Below are positions 21,399 to 32,620 of a DNA stretch of 64,000 nucleotides, one piece after another (position 1 is the first letter of the stretch; every line of letters begins with the position of its first letter). The notes under the pieces are model-generated. The model was given only the letters and a program-made list of their open reading frames with translations. It had not been told where the DNA came from and made no database searches. Where the stretch lies: contig JAHWDD010000001.1 of assembly GCA_023897205.1 (NCBI GenBank), positions 2,604,001 to 2,668,000 of the forward strand. The letters are read 5' to 3'. The position numbers were made by a program, and so were the translations under genes. The DNA comes from Exophiala sp. HKRS030. Taxonomy: Eukaryota > Ascomycota > Eurotiomycetes > Chaetothyriales > Herpotrichiellaceae.

Positions 21399-23598
21399 GA
21401 ATAGATAGGCTGTGCTGTGGATGGGAATTTTGTCGGGCCCATAACATAGAGTAAGTACTAAGTACTAGTATTCAAAGAGGCGACACAGTAAAATAATAGA
21501 TAATACCCGATTCAACAATTTGAGTAGCCACACTATTTTTTCGCTTAGTCTCATGCTCGAATCCCTTCGAACGCCCCCGTGTCGAGATCACTGTCCCTGA
21601 GCGGTTCATCTTGGAATCTGCCATAAAAGTGGTCATGATAGCGTTTTGCATAACCCACAGCATGGATGCGGCCGCCTCGAGCATGGCACTAGCGGGAATC
21701 ACAACTGCACCGTTATGATGGAAGCCAGGGAGCAGAAAATTTAGATAGTCATTGCCTTCTACGATTCAAATTCCGCAAGCGCCCAGAATAAGTAGTGTCA
21801 GACAGAGTCTGCTGGTCGGGCCTATGTACACCTGGTCACCCCTTTTTGTGTCCAGAGGGAATTGGAGCCGTTCTGGCAATCCTATAAGGCCTTGGCAAAG
21901 TTTAAGGTTCAAAAAGGTCTGGGTAGGGCTTGCAGGCCAAGACAGAGTGACTATTGCTGCGCTGCTCTAAGAAACACTCAAAACTAAGTATATTCGCCCA
22001 GTTTCGTGGTGAATGCTGCTAAGTAGTTGTGCTTTGAAAGTGACCAACGATCTCGAATTTGTCGCGAGACTTACCGCGCACAAGTGCGGGCGATGGACTA
22101 CTAGTACTACTAGTACAGATATACATGGCGATGACTTCGAAAAGACCGGTCGGTCAGGTTGTATTCTGAGCGAAGACGGTCGAGGATACACGGGACTGTG
22201 AGGCTTCCCAGCATCCCTAGATGAACATCGCAGAACAAGGCTCCAAATTCAGGAAGGTTCTAAGAACTGACCGAACATGTTTCGTCTGACAACTACTTAG
22301 TATACATCGTTGTCTGGTGTGTGCGATCCGCGCTCAGTGTAGCCTTGTCGACGGCATATTGAATTCACGGGATAAGAGAAAGTACTAGTATTGCTCCGTT
22401 GGTAAAAGGTGCTACTAAGCTCTATGCTCACGCAGAGCCATTACTTATGCTGCGACCACGAGAACTAGCTTCCAAAGGGCCGCAGATGGCAGTCATTAGA
22501 TGGACGATTAAGTAATCTTGGTCCTTCATTACTCGTTCAGGCGATTCTTAATGATATGAATATGTATAAGTATAGCATAAGGACCATTGAAGGAATTAAT
22601 CAGCCGTCAACTTAGGCGTAGGATATCTTGCCAAGTAGTAGACAGAAGTACAGCTTGAACCACTATGTATAGTAAGTACTTAGTTCATAGTTACATAAAT
22701 GTGCCAGTTTCACTGTTAATAGTGAGTTAACATTCAGAGACCAGAGAGTCCGCCGTAGCCAAGGACTGTTGTTGTCCTTGAATACCTACAGATAAACGCT
22801 AGTATAGATTGGGCCATTCTCATGTCCTGCTTAGTGACTTTGAAATTGAATTCTTTTAGATATTCCGGGAATTAGGACATGATATACCAACATATAGACA
22901 CATACCATATGGATACTAGTACATACCATATCAAACTTCATATATCGACTAAGTTCTTGTCAAAGTACTTAGTATATGTTTGCTCTCTTTCTCTTCTTCT
23001 AAGCACTCGTCAAGGATTAGGTAGACTTTACTTATTCTATGCGCAACAGATCCTTCTAGTTAGTACTTCGCCGAGCTCTCTAGGTTTAAAACAATAAGTA
23101 TTATTACACTAGCTATCTTAAGTTATTTTACTACCAGTAGTCCTGATAGGGGCCGTCTACTACTTACTTAGTATCAGCCTTCAACGCATTGATCATAACA
23201 TATACGTCGTATACTGTCGCTATTCTTGTTTGTATATATAGATATATACATACTTTGCTACACTAGTAATAGGAACAACTATATCCATCATTATTCCCAA
23301 GCATCAGTAAGTACTTAGTACTTAGTATTTAGTGAACCATTCCCAACTGTTACGGATCCGCCAGGCCCTGGTCCAAAAATGCAATACATTCAAACATAAA
23401 CACCAGGGCTAGAGACGTATGCTCATCCGGATTACTTCCTATAGAAAGAGAAGCCAACTACTAATCTACATAGCATCATCATGGCCGTGAAGGATCGTGG
23501 TTGGCGAAAAAACAAAATTGATGCGTAAAGCATAACTAGTGAACGCACTGTACATTGCCTCCCAATGCTACTGCCGACACTCCATCCTTTGCTGCCAT
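21399..23598. repeat. AT-rich, gene-free island flanking the truncated myosin gene
   Basis: About 2.2 kb with no supported frame and a clear rise in A+T. It is crowded with related words: TACTAAGTACT (21456), AGTACTTAGTA (22964, 23310 and 23317, the last two overlapping), near copies at 22675, and many TACTAGTA words. I see no terminal repeats, transposase or reverse-transcriptase motif. It could be a degenerate repeat, possibly mutated by RIP. The left border is the 3' end of the DUF3669 gene and the right border is the abrupt end of the myosin coding sequence. Confidence 0.55.
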
Positions 23599-26500
23599 TC
23601 ATGCCGTTGATGAGAAATGCTGTGTGAAGAAAGGCATTGCCCTCTCCAAACATTTTCTCACTTCCGCCGCCTCCATATCCATGCGTAATCTCTGCGCCTT
23701 CATGCTCTCCAGATCTCCCTGGAGGTTCTTATGTTGCTGCTCTATGCTGCTGTGTCTCCCTGAGAGTGCGTCATTTTCTTTCTTCAGCCGCAATTTCTCA
23801 CGTTCATGCTCTTCCACGTCGGCCATCAAGGCCGATAATTCACCCTCTTTCCTACGAAGGGCATCGGCGTCTTTCGAGGCTCGTGACGACATTGTCGTTA
23901 TCTGGCTGCGAAGCTCGTCGTTTTGGCCTTGAAGCTCCCGTAGGAGTTTCTTGGTCGTTACGAGTTCGGATGTGGTAGAAGCCAGCTTCATCTCAGCATC
24001 TTTGTCGACCCTCGACAGCTGTGCCTCAATATCTTGCACTTTCCGATCTTTCGCACTTAGCTCGCTCTTTAGAGATCTTATCTGAGCTTCAAAGTCCTCC
24101 GCTCTGCGCTTGTCTTCAACGGCTCGTAGAGATTCGGCTCTCTGCAATTTATTCGAGAGATCTTCGGCAACCCGCTCTCGTTGGGAGAGTTGGCTTCTTA
24201 TCGATCGTAGCTCTTGTTCGAGATTTGAGGCCTTGGTGTCTTTATCTCTTTCAGCTTGTTGCAAATTGATTTCCAATTCAGCGATTCTTCGATCCTTGGT
24301 CCCAAGCTGGGCCTTCAATGTCCGGAGCTCGTGACCAATAATCTCAAGCCTGCTGTCGTTCTGAGAATGCGTCTTCTCCACATTTTCGAGTTCATCTTCC
24401 AGTTTGTCGACCTGATGCTGCAGCTCCTTCTTCTCGGCTTCCAGCCTGGTTATGATCTGGCCTGCCTGCAGGACTTGCTCACGGCGAGTGCCAAGTTCTT
24501 CTTCAACCTTCTTTTTCGAGTCGATCGCGGCATCTAGTTGGTCTTCTAAAGCTTCCTGCTCATTGATAGCATCTGTGAGCTTTTCACTTAGTTCATTCTC
24601 GCGGAACTGTAACCTCTTGAAGATTTCTTCCTTGTCGAGTACAAGTTCACGTTCAGCTTCAAGAGTTTTCTGTATTCGTTGGACTTCCATCTCGGCACGT
24701 CGTTTCTCATCCTCGGCTCTCTGCCTGTCCAAGGCATCCTGTCGCAATTTGGCATTCAGTTGCTCAATTCTCTCGTCTCGCTTTTTGACTTCACTGGCCG
24801 TCCGCGTTGCGCCCAGGAGCGGCTTCATGCGTACGAACAAACGCCACCATGGATTCGATTGTAGGTCGAGGTAAACATTGAGGTTCCGTTGTATCACCCG
24901 TGTGGCCTCAGCGCGGTATAACTGTTTGAATGCTACTCTTCGCTGCATAAATCCTCGAGCAACCGACTGGAATCGTGACATTATATCCCGGATGAGACCA
25001 TCGCGTTGTTCTTCCAGATCAGCAAGCACTCCGGCCCGGAAGAAAACTTTCGTCAACCCAACTCGGTAATTGGCTCCATCCATTTTGAGCCGATCAAGCA
25101 TGATCCTGGCAGCCTCCTGTCCGCCTAAGTAACCTTTGGGCATATTCTCACAAAGGACTTCGTATCTTGATCTGAATTCTGCGAATGTGAGACGATTGGG
25201 AAAGCCAGTTCGGGCAATTCGGATTCCCTCCAGCACACCATTGCAGCGAAGTTGGTCCAACACTAGTGGAGCATTGAACTGTTTCGGCTTCTTCTTATGA
25301 TTGGGAAGAATACACCGTACAAAGTGAGGCTGTGTGGAGTGCAATTGTCTCATCAGACTGCTCAGTTGTTCCTTATGTCTCTGCGCAACCGTTCTGAAGA
25401 GACCTTTCTTGACTCGACTGCGAGGGCTGTAAGGTTCATCGAGCTCGTCAACACAGTCGCTGAACAGCGTGGCGATGTGTTCATCCTTTGAACCAGCAAG
25501 CAATCGAGTGAGATTATCGTTGAGAGGGTCTTTGTTTTTCTCGAGCCATCCTTCAGTCGAGTATTCGACTTCTGCAGCATAATGAGTGAGGATAAACCCT
25601 TGCCTTGTGCGAGCGGGAGCATATTTCGGAGTCTTCTTCTCCCACAAAGAATGCAATTTGTCTGTGAAAGATTTGTCGGTGGCTTTAGGCATGACTGAAT
25701 CTTCATCCAGGCAAGAGAAAATTCCAATAGGGTTAGGTAGCTCAATAAGGTCAATTGTTGGCTGCAAATCTTTTCCAAAGTCGATGAACTGCCATTCGAT
25801 CTGTTCACGAGCATATTCTTCCTGTTCCAGGACGAACATGTAGTGATTGAAGAATTGTTGGAGCTTCTCATTTGTGTAGTTGATGCAAAGCTGCTCGAAG
25901 CTGTTGTTTTCGAAAATCTCGAAACCAGCGATATCTAGCACGCCAATAAAATGGCTGTCATCACTGCTGACACCGCCTCGGTCGAGCTGAGCGTTGATCT
26001 TTGAGATGAGGTTGCCAAATCCACGCTCGTATATACCTTTGGAAAGAGCATCCAGGGCGAGCCTCACTTGCTCGGGAGATTGCACCTTCTCCACCCATTC
26101 CCTACCAGCTTTGACCTTTGGATGGAGTAGACCTTTGATGAAGGGTTCGGTCTGAACACCCATCAACTTACAGGCCTTATCGATAGACACCTTGGCGTCA
26201 TCGGTGAGTGATGCTTGATCAGCCGCCCGACTTTCTTGCCGAACGGCAACATTTCCCAGGTGCAGGATTGCGGCGATTGTTCGAAATATAGCCATCTGCT
26301 CTTTTTCCGAAAAATTCATGATGTGAAAAGCCTCAATCAAGAGATTCCACTCATCACGATCGGAAACGCCTCCAATTGTGTCATTTCCCATCCTGGTATA
26401 GGCAAAATGTTCCACATCCATACCAGAGATAAACAAAGCATCTCTCAGCCTTGAATCAGCACCAGCGAGCAATTGGTAGAATATATGATAGCTTCGTTCC

Positions 26501-27609
26501 TGCTGACTGATCCTGACCACCCTCGATTTTTCGAGAAGATACCAATCGATGAACGCACCGGCAATCTGGCCTGACCGAGTGAATTGGATGCGGATGAATT
26601 TTCCAAATCTCGAAGAATTATTGTTCCGCACAGTTTGTGCATTGCCGAAAGACTCTAGAATAGGGTTCGCTCGTAGAATCTGCTGTGAAAGGTTGGAGAG
26701 TTGTTTCCCCTGCGTCCGTCCGGTGACTGGGGTATCGAAGTCGGAGGTGGCAACGGCGGCTAGGTATTGAATGACTTTCTTTGTGTTCTCTGTCTTGCCT
26801 GCACCAGACTCCCCAGTGACCAAGATGCTCTGATTTTCACCTTCTTCGACCAGGCGACGAAATGCAGCATCTGAGACGGCAAATATATGTGGGCGAGTAT
26901 CCTCTCTGGTCTGACCCTTGTACATCCGTATGTAGTCGTTTCCATAAATAGGTAGTGGACAATACGGGTTGATCGTTACAAGAAACAACCCAGAGTATGT
27001 ATATATGAGGTCAGACTGATATCGAGTGTGGAGATTGTGAATGACCGAAGCCTCATTCAAATGAGTGAGTTCGGCCATATCATCCGCCTTGTCGAATTTG
27101 GCCGGGTTGACTTTGTCAACGTCGTCAATGTGAAATTCCAGTTGGGTACCGCTGTCAAATTGAACAAGGACATGATCCTTCGGCAGATCTTCGACGATCC
27201 AGCCTCTCACAAAAGCCTTCTCAGGGTCCTTGGCCCATACGTATCTTTTGCCAGAGAAATCGTTCTCTCCTTCAATAGCCGAGATGCGTTCCTCACTCTT
27301 TTTCATCTCTTCCGATTTGATAAATTTGGGCGCGAACGTACTTGACGTACTTGGTTGGCGCTGAAGGGAGTTTGTACGCACATGAGAGGGTACTGAGCTG
27401 AAAGAAGTCGAAGGAGAAAATGACTGCTGGCGCTCATGACGGTTCGAAGTCGGGACTGGAGTGGCATAGATTGACGCCTTTGATGTTCTTGAAGGGGATA
27501 CGGGTGATGGTAGTGACATATCGGAGTTGTAAGACCGGTTGAAAGCGTAGTGTCTCTGAGAGGCACCATTGAAGGGCGAAGTATCGGGATTGCGATCGTG
27601 AAGCAGCAT
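23599..27609 (-). CDS. myo2: Class II myosin heavy chain, tail truncated
   Basis: An intronless frame of 1336 codons. A Ser-rich N-terminal extension (1-120) leads into an SH3-like motif (KRYVWAKDPEKAFVRGW), then the motor: P-loop GESGAGKT at 266-273, NNSSRFGKF switch I, VLDIAGFE switch II and NNSFEQLCINYTNEKLQQFF. The neck has two IQ-like segments (RFQSVARGFMQRRVAFKQ and the following helix), and a long heptad coiled coil starts near residue 960. This is the cytokinetic myosin of the actomyosin ring. The coiled coil stops after MDMEAAEVRK with the unrelated ending CLERAMPFFTQHFSSTA. Mould class II myosins are normally about 2,000 residues or more, so most of the tail is absent. The codon before the break is followed by a donor-like GTGAGA, but no continuation exists within reach. 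It is divergent from the zf-C3H1 gene. Confidence 0.92.
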   Translation of the reverse strand: MLLHDRNPDTSPFNGASQRHYAFNRSYNSDMSLPSPVSPSRTSKASIYATPVPTSNRHERQQSFSPSTSFSSVPSHVRTNSLQRQPSTSSTFAPKFIKSEEMKKSEERISAIEGENDFSGKRYVWAKDPEKAFVRGWIVEDLPKDHVLVQFDSGTQLEFHIDDVDKVNPAKFDKADDMAELTHLNEASVIHNLHTRYQSDLIYTYSGLFLVTINPYCPLPIYGNDYIRMYKGQTREDTRPHIFAVSDAAFRRLVEEGENQSILVTGESGAGKTENTKKVIQYLAAVATSDFDTPVTGRTQGKQLSNLSQQILRANPILESFGNAQTVRNNNSSRFGKFIRIQFTRSGQIAGAFIDWYLLEKSRVVRISQQERSYHIFYQLLAGADSRLRDALFISGMDVEHFAYTRMGNDTIGGVSDRDEWNLLIEAFHIMNFSEKEQMAIFRTIAAILHLGNVAVRQESRAADQASLTDDAKVSIDKACKLMGVQTEPFIKGLLHPKVKAGREWVEKVQSPEQVRLALDALSKGIYERGFGNLISKINAQLDRGGVSSDDSHFIGVLDIAGFEIFENNSFEQLCINYTNEKLQQFFNHYMFVLEQEEYAREQIEWQFIDFGKDLQPTIDLIELPNPIGIFSCLDEDSVMPKATDKSFTDKLHSLWEKKTPKYAPARTRQGFILTHYAAEVEYSTEGWLEKNKDPLNDNLTRLLAGSKDEHIATLFSDCVDELDEPYSPRSRVKKGLFRTVAQRHKEQLSSLMRQLHSTQPHFVRCILPNHKKKPKQFNAPLVLDQLRCNGVLEGIRIARTGFPNRLTFAEFRSRYEVLCENMPKGYLGGQEAARIMLDRLKMDGANYRVGLTKVFFRAGVLADLEEQRDGLIRDIMSRFQSVARGFMQRRVAFKQLYRAEATRVIQRNLNVYLDLQSNPWWRLFVRMKPLLGATRTASEVKKRDERIEQLNAKLRQDALDRQRAEDEKRRAEMEVQRIQKTLEAERELVLDKEEIFKRLQFRENELSEKLTDAINEQEALEDQLDAAIDSKKKVEEELGTRREQVLQAGQIITRLEAEKKELQHQVDKLEDELENVEKTHSQNDSRLEIIGHELRTLKAQLGTKDRRIAELEINLQQAERDKDTKASNLEQELRSIRSQLSQRERVAEDLSNKLQRAESLRAVEDKRRAEDFEAQIRSLKSELSAKDRKVQDIEAQLSRVDKDAEMKLASTTSELVTTKKLLRELQGQNDELRSQITTMSSRASKDADALRRKEGELSALMADVEEHEREKLRLKKENDALSGRHSSIEQQHKNLQGDLESMKAQRLRMDMEAAEVRKCLERAMPFFTQHFSSTA

Positions 27610-28476
27610 GTTGCCGCAAAGGTTTGAGGTTGGATTTACATACGATTATTGGTTTTCAGAGTACATGGATATTGAAAAGGTCTGAGTGTTGTGGTGTGAG
27701 CATAACGAGATGGAACAAATGGTACGTGACACGCAGTGGGGAGCTCTGGAGGTCAAATCTGACGCACAGGAGCAGAGGCGTACCATTCTGCATGGTGGGT
27801 GGGATTGTTTGGTTGCTAATAGCGGATGTTGTCGATCCCAAGGATGTTGGTCGACCGGGGCAACCACGGAATGCTAGCATCATTATGAATTGTGGCTGTA
27901 GTGATAGTGGCAGCCACAATCAGCTGCAATCGGCTGCACTGCTTCTGAATACTAGCCACAACACCATGAGCCACACACTGCCACATTAGGTGATCATCAC
28001 TTGACGATCACGTGTCTCACATCGCGCCAAGACTCTGTGAGGCTGCGGACGCCAGAATCCTCCTTCGTCAACGTCCTGTCCTGTCTTTCATTTCTCGTTG
28101 CCATCCTCGTCTTCGTAAGTCTGCAACGACTGCCCGACCATTCAGGATTGCAGTTTTGCCATTACACCTCTCGACTTCCACGGAGCCAAGCTGAGTGTGA
28201 CCTGCTCATCTGACTTGCAGCGCAGTGATCTCTCCCTCGTGCCGCATCGCCAACATTCACAGACGCTCAAAGTTTCTGATGAAAGCGGTTCGACAGAGGT
28301 AGTACTCTCCTGCTGGCTTTGGCAAACGCGCTCTGGAGCCACCTCATCATGTCTTGCGGTGCCGCTCTGAAGTCGTTGCGCTCTCCTCATAGGCTTGTCA
28401 AGTTCCTGCAGTGATATTTCAACTATCTTCAACGTTTGTGCCATTGACAACTCCGCCTCTTGGTCATCCTTTGATC
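27610..28476. promoter_or_regulatory. Divergent promoter region of myosin and zf-C3H1 genes
   Basis: This 867-bp interval lies between a minus-strand start at 27609 and a plus-strand start at 28477 and therefore contains both promoters and leaders. Short frames inside are featureless. The right part (about 28060-28440) is pyrimidine-rich, like a leader. No specific binding site was identified. Confidence 0.5.
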
Positions 28477-31400
28477 ATGGCGCATCCCTATCCCTCGACT
28501 CCAGTGTATACTACGACTCCTTCATATCCGGCCCAGCAATCATACTATCCATCTCCTCAGTCCAATACTTTTCAACAGACAACTCTTACACCTTCAGGCT
28601 TACCGCAGCAGCAGCAGCAGCAACACCAGGCTATCAACGCATATCAACCATCCCCTTCGCAAAACTCTGCTAGATTTGATAGCAATTCGCAACTCCGTCC
28701 ACCAGCTCCCCCATTTCCATTCCCTCCAAACACTTTTACACCAGAGTTACTGCAACAATTAGCGCAAGCAGGAATTCCTCCTCCACCGCCACCTACCTTT
28801 CCTCCTGCTCCAATTAACAATACTGGCTATCTACCGTATCCTGCTTCCATCAATCCTTCAGCCTCCTCACCGTATCCTCAGCATGGATTGGCTGCGCCTC
28901 AACACTTCAATGCAGGTTTCTATGCAAGCGATCAGATTCGACACAACCAATCCGAACCTTTCCTTGCGCAAGGTCCAGCTTCTCGCGGAGTTGTGGATCA
29001 TCATTTGTCCAATGATACAAGTTTTCATGCATATGCAAGTCCTCGTCCTGTTCAAGGAGCACATAATCCATCTACTCCTGCATCTAAAAGACACGCAGAA
29101 CGCTCTCAAGGTACGCGATACATGTTCGTTCCCTGTACAAAGGCACTAAGTCCCACAGATGAAGCGCTTCCTTCTTTTGGTTCGCGTTCAGATCTAAATA
29201 TGCTTTTTGCAAATGCTCGGCAAGAATACCAAGAGCTCTACGAGAACTCGCAACACAATGACAAGCAGAGGTCCAGGGCGGATTCTCCTGCACCTGTTGA
29301 GCCTACAGATGGAAGCGTGTCGCGTGAGTAGTCCTGTATTCCCGACTCGGTACTCAACACTAACGCATTTGCACCAAGCTTATGATCCAACTCGTCCTGC
29401 AGCGCCAACCCACTCCGGACAGCCTTGCCACGGTTTGCCTGACTCAACCTACGTGGGACCTGTGGCTTCCGAACCCAAGCGAAACCCACAACCATACTCC
29501 CTTGGCGAATTGAAACAGGCTGCCAAGGATGCACTGTTGTCATTGTTCAGCAGCAAAATTCTCTATTCGGATCTAGTCACGGAAGGAATCGATCCCTCGA
29601 TACTGAGACAGCTGTACAGTGAACTCAACCTCGATTACGTCAAGCAACCCGATGGCCCGGCTGCTGCAACTCAGGCAATTGCTCCTACATCGCGACCTGC
29701 AGAGGAAGATGTTCCATCTCATCCACATTCAACCACGCATGAAAATGAACGGACGTTGCCCACAAGTTTCAGCACTCAACCGCTAGCGAAATCGGATTTT
29801 GATGCTGCCAAAAAGACTGAAGCCCTAACCCAAGCAGTTGAATCACCCATTCCTTCAAACGCAGAGAAACCTCAAACCCCATCCAATTCTAATTTGGAGC
29901 GCAAAGATCGTATTGCTCAGTTGTTGGCAGCTAGGACGGGTCGAGCAAATGCCGCTTCACCGACAGTCGCACGAACCGTTTCTTCAACTCCTCCAAAAGA
30001 ATCATTCGCTACTGCAGTGCATTCCTCCTTGGGCTCAAATTTCGATGGTGCCAGTTTTTCCAGACCTTCACAACCACAACCGCAGGTCAGATCTGTGCAA
30101 GCCGGACTACATGCGGCTCACCAGCAAGAAAAGGCGAGGACAGACTCTCCTTCAGAAGCCGGCTTCAAATCCCCTGAAGGAAGTAAACAACATAAAGATC
30201 ACATCAATGTTTCCAAAGCAGCACATGTTGAAGGTGTAAACTCTCAGCAACAGACCATGAAAGCCTCTCCGGGAGCCATACCTGTTGGACAAGGCCAGTC
30301 AGGACTGTCCTCACTAATACCTGGTTTATTCATGACCACCAACGAGTTGCCCTCAAAAAGCAATAGTGTAACAGACCTAGCGCCTGAAGACGACGGTCAA
30401 ACTCAACAGTCTTTTCTCAAACGACCTCGAGAGGACGATCTGGTGTACCAAGATCCCTTGCATCAGTCAAAGCGACCGAATCTGCAACAGACTACGCAGA
30501 CTCCACAAAACGATGATGCATCGGAAGGTGAAATTGTCGAAGAATCGGACGGCGAAGAAGGGACCTCATCCTTTGCATATTCCAAAAAATTTGACTCATA
30601 CGATCAACAGGCCAATGCTCAGCTACAAGACTTGCCTGACAAAGATATGATCCCGGGGTAAAACAGCAACGGCCTGCAAATCTACCATTATCGATGCGCT
30701 CAACCCTTTCGAGCTCTACTTCTATCGGTGGATTTACCGCCACGAACAATTCAACAGGCCGACAGAACCTCTCCCAAAGTAGTACTCCCGAATCTGTTCA
30801 GAAGCAGTCTTTACATCCAAAAGCGATCTCCAAATTAACTCCGGCTCAGCTTGCCGAGAAAGCTGCCATGCTAAAAGCAGAATTCTTCAAGCAACGAGCT
30901 CGGAGACAACAGGTACTCCAAGAGGAGTTACCTGATTTGGATGCCGAAGTCAGCAAGACAGAGTCTCGTCTCGCCAAGGCGAGAAGCCAGTTGAGCAATC
31001 TCCAAGCCGACATCTCCAAGCTCAAGGACGAATTAGCACGGACCGAGAAATCGGAGATCGAGCTTGTTCAAGAAGTTAAGCACCTCGAACAGCAACTGCG
31101 AGACGGCCGATCTGGACAGAAGCAATACTCAGAGGAACTTCAGAAACTCCAGCTCGATAAGAAGGAAGATGGAGCTAATTCCAGTGCGACCGAAAGCAAA
31201 CCCTACGCACCTCAATCTCAGGCCGTTCATGCTGGCAATACCTCTGGTAAGGAAAAGGATGCTTTTTCAGCCCCTGAAGGTGCACCACATCCCATTAACG
31301 ACGTGGCCGTAAATCCTGGACACTATGTTGGCGAAACTGTTCCCCAGGATCTTGTTGACGTGACATCAGAAACTCCTCAAATTATCGTCCCAACCTCCTT

Positions 31401-32620
31401 TATGCCAGTGCCGGCACATCAGGATTCTGAAGAGGAAGAAGATTCGGCTGATGAAGTACTCCATACAGACGAAATGGAGATCTCGCCAGAGCCAGATGAA
31501 GCCGCAGCTCGATCTATCACTAATGATGTCCCTGAAATTCGCTCCGCCTCACCAGAGTCATCGATGGAAATCGACGAGGAAAGTGACGGTAGTGCCAGCA
31601 TGTCCGACAGTGGTTCAGAGGAGGAAGCAGAAGAAGAAGGAGAGTATGAGCCTGCAGTTGCAGATGTTTCACAGCCTCTACAGCAGTCTCGGGATGACGA
31701 CGACGATAATTCGGACGAATATGATCCTGAGGAAGTCGCCATTCATGACGCGCCAACACATTCTGAACTAAATCAATGGAATGACTCTTCCCATTCTGCA
31801 GAACCTCAAGCTACACCTGGTACCAATTCCGCAGCAATCGCATCCACCGATGAGCCGATTGACACGACAGATCCAAGTCTTGCAAAACCGCCTTCGCCTG
31901 GCCATGAGTCAACGGACGCCGGTCGGGTTGACTCTGGACAGAGGCAGTTGGTGTCCACTGTACCACTGAATAGTCATCAGGGCGATTTCGAGCAAGGCAC
32001 TGAATTGAATGAGGCCAATACGTTTGTCAATACTCAGCCAGCCCAGGAGTCTGAAGCTGAGAACAAGTCACTTCTCGATGGTAGCTCTCCACCCAACCCT
32101 CACTATATCCCCTACAAGACTCCTCTGAGTTCATTCAAAACTTACCGATTCCATCAAGACTTTAACGACACGGTCAAGAGCGGTTACCGGTCCTTGACAT
32201 ATAGCAATAGCATTGATCCCTCGCGACCACTTTGTCCTACCGAACTCTCAGGTGCGGTCTGTGAGGATCCAACTTGCGAAGAACAGCATTTTCGACAGCT
32301 AGGTCTTTCCGGTACGTACATGACCAAGTCGATCCTTTAGCACATCTATCTGGTTCTCGATTCGACCTTCTTTTGTAATGCATGAAAATTCACTTACTAA
32401 TCACATTTTCACGTCTCTTCTTGCAGATGACAAAATCCTTGTACAAATGAGCTCAGCTAGCGATATAAAAGACAAGAACTTGCGGGATCAGTTCCTTGTC
32501 GGTCTCAAGCAAGTGATTGCAGAATTGAGGCAGAAGGAAGTCAAAGAGTTTGAAAGTGTCGCCAACGCCTTGTCAGCCTATCGACGACGGTTTTTCACAG
32601 AGCGAGAGGAGATTTCGTAG
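28477..32620 (+). CDS. zf-C3H1 domain protein, Red1-like nuclear RNA elimination factor
   Basis: Exons 28477-29110, 29159-29323, 29379-32311 and 32427-32620. The first intron is 48 bp (divisible by three) and therefore optional to the frame. The N-terminus is Pro/Gln/Tyr rich, followed by YSLGELKQAAKDALLSLFSSKILYSDLVTEGIDP. A coiled coil lies around 30900-31150 (DAEVSKTESRLAKARSQLSN), then long acidic stretches. Near the C-terminus comes CPTELSGAVCEDPTCEEQHF, a CX7CX5CX3H finger matching the zf-C3H1 family, which includes S. pombe Red1 and human ZFC3H1, scaffolds that hand nuclear RNAs to the exosome. At about 30655-30658 the frame breaks: one more G in the GGGG run joins DMIPG to VKQQRPANLPL and gives 1308 residues in total. 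Assignment to Red1 rests on the finger and overall layout. Confidence 0.8.

Noticed and set aside
30658..30779. Intron to explain the zf-C3H1 frame change
   Set aside because: Acceptors that restore the frame lack a pyrimidine before AG, and the DNA in question is itself coding-like; a missing G is simpler.
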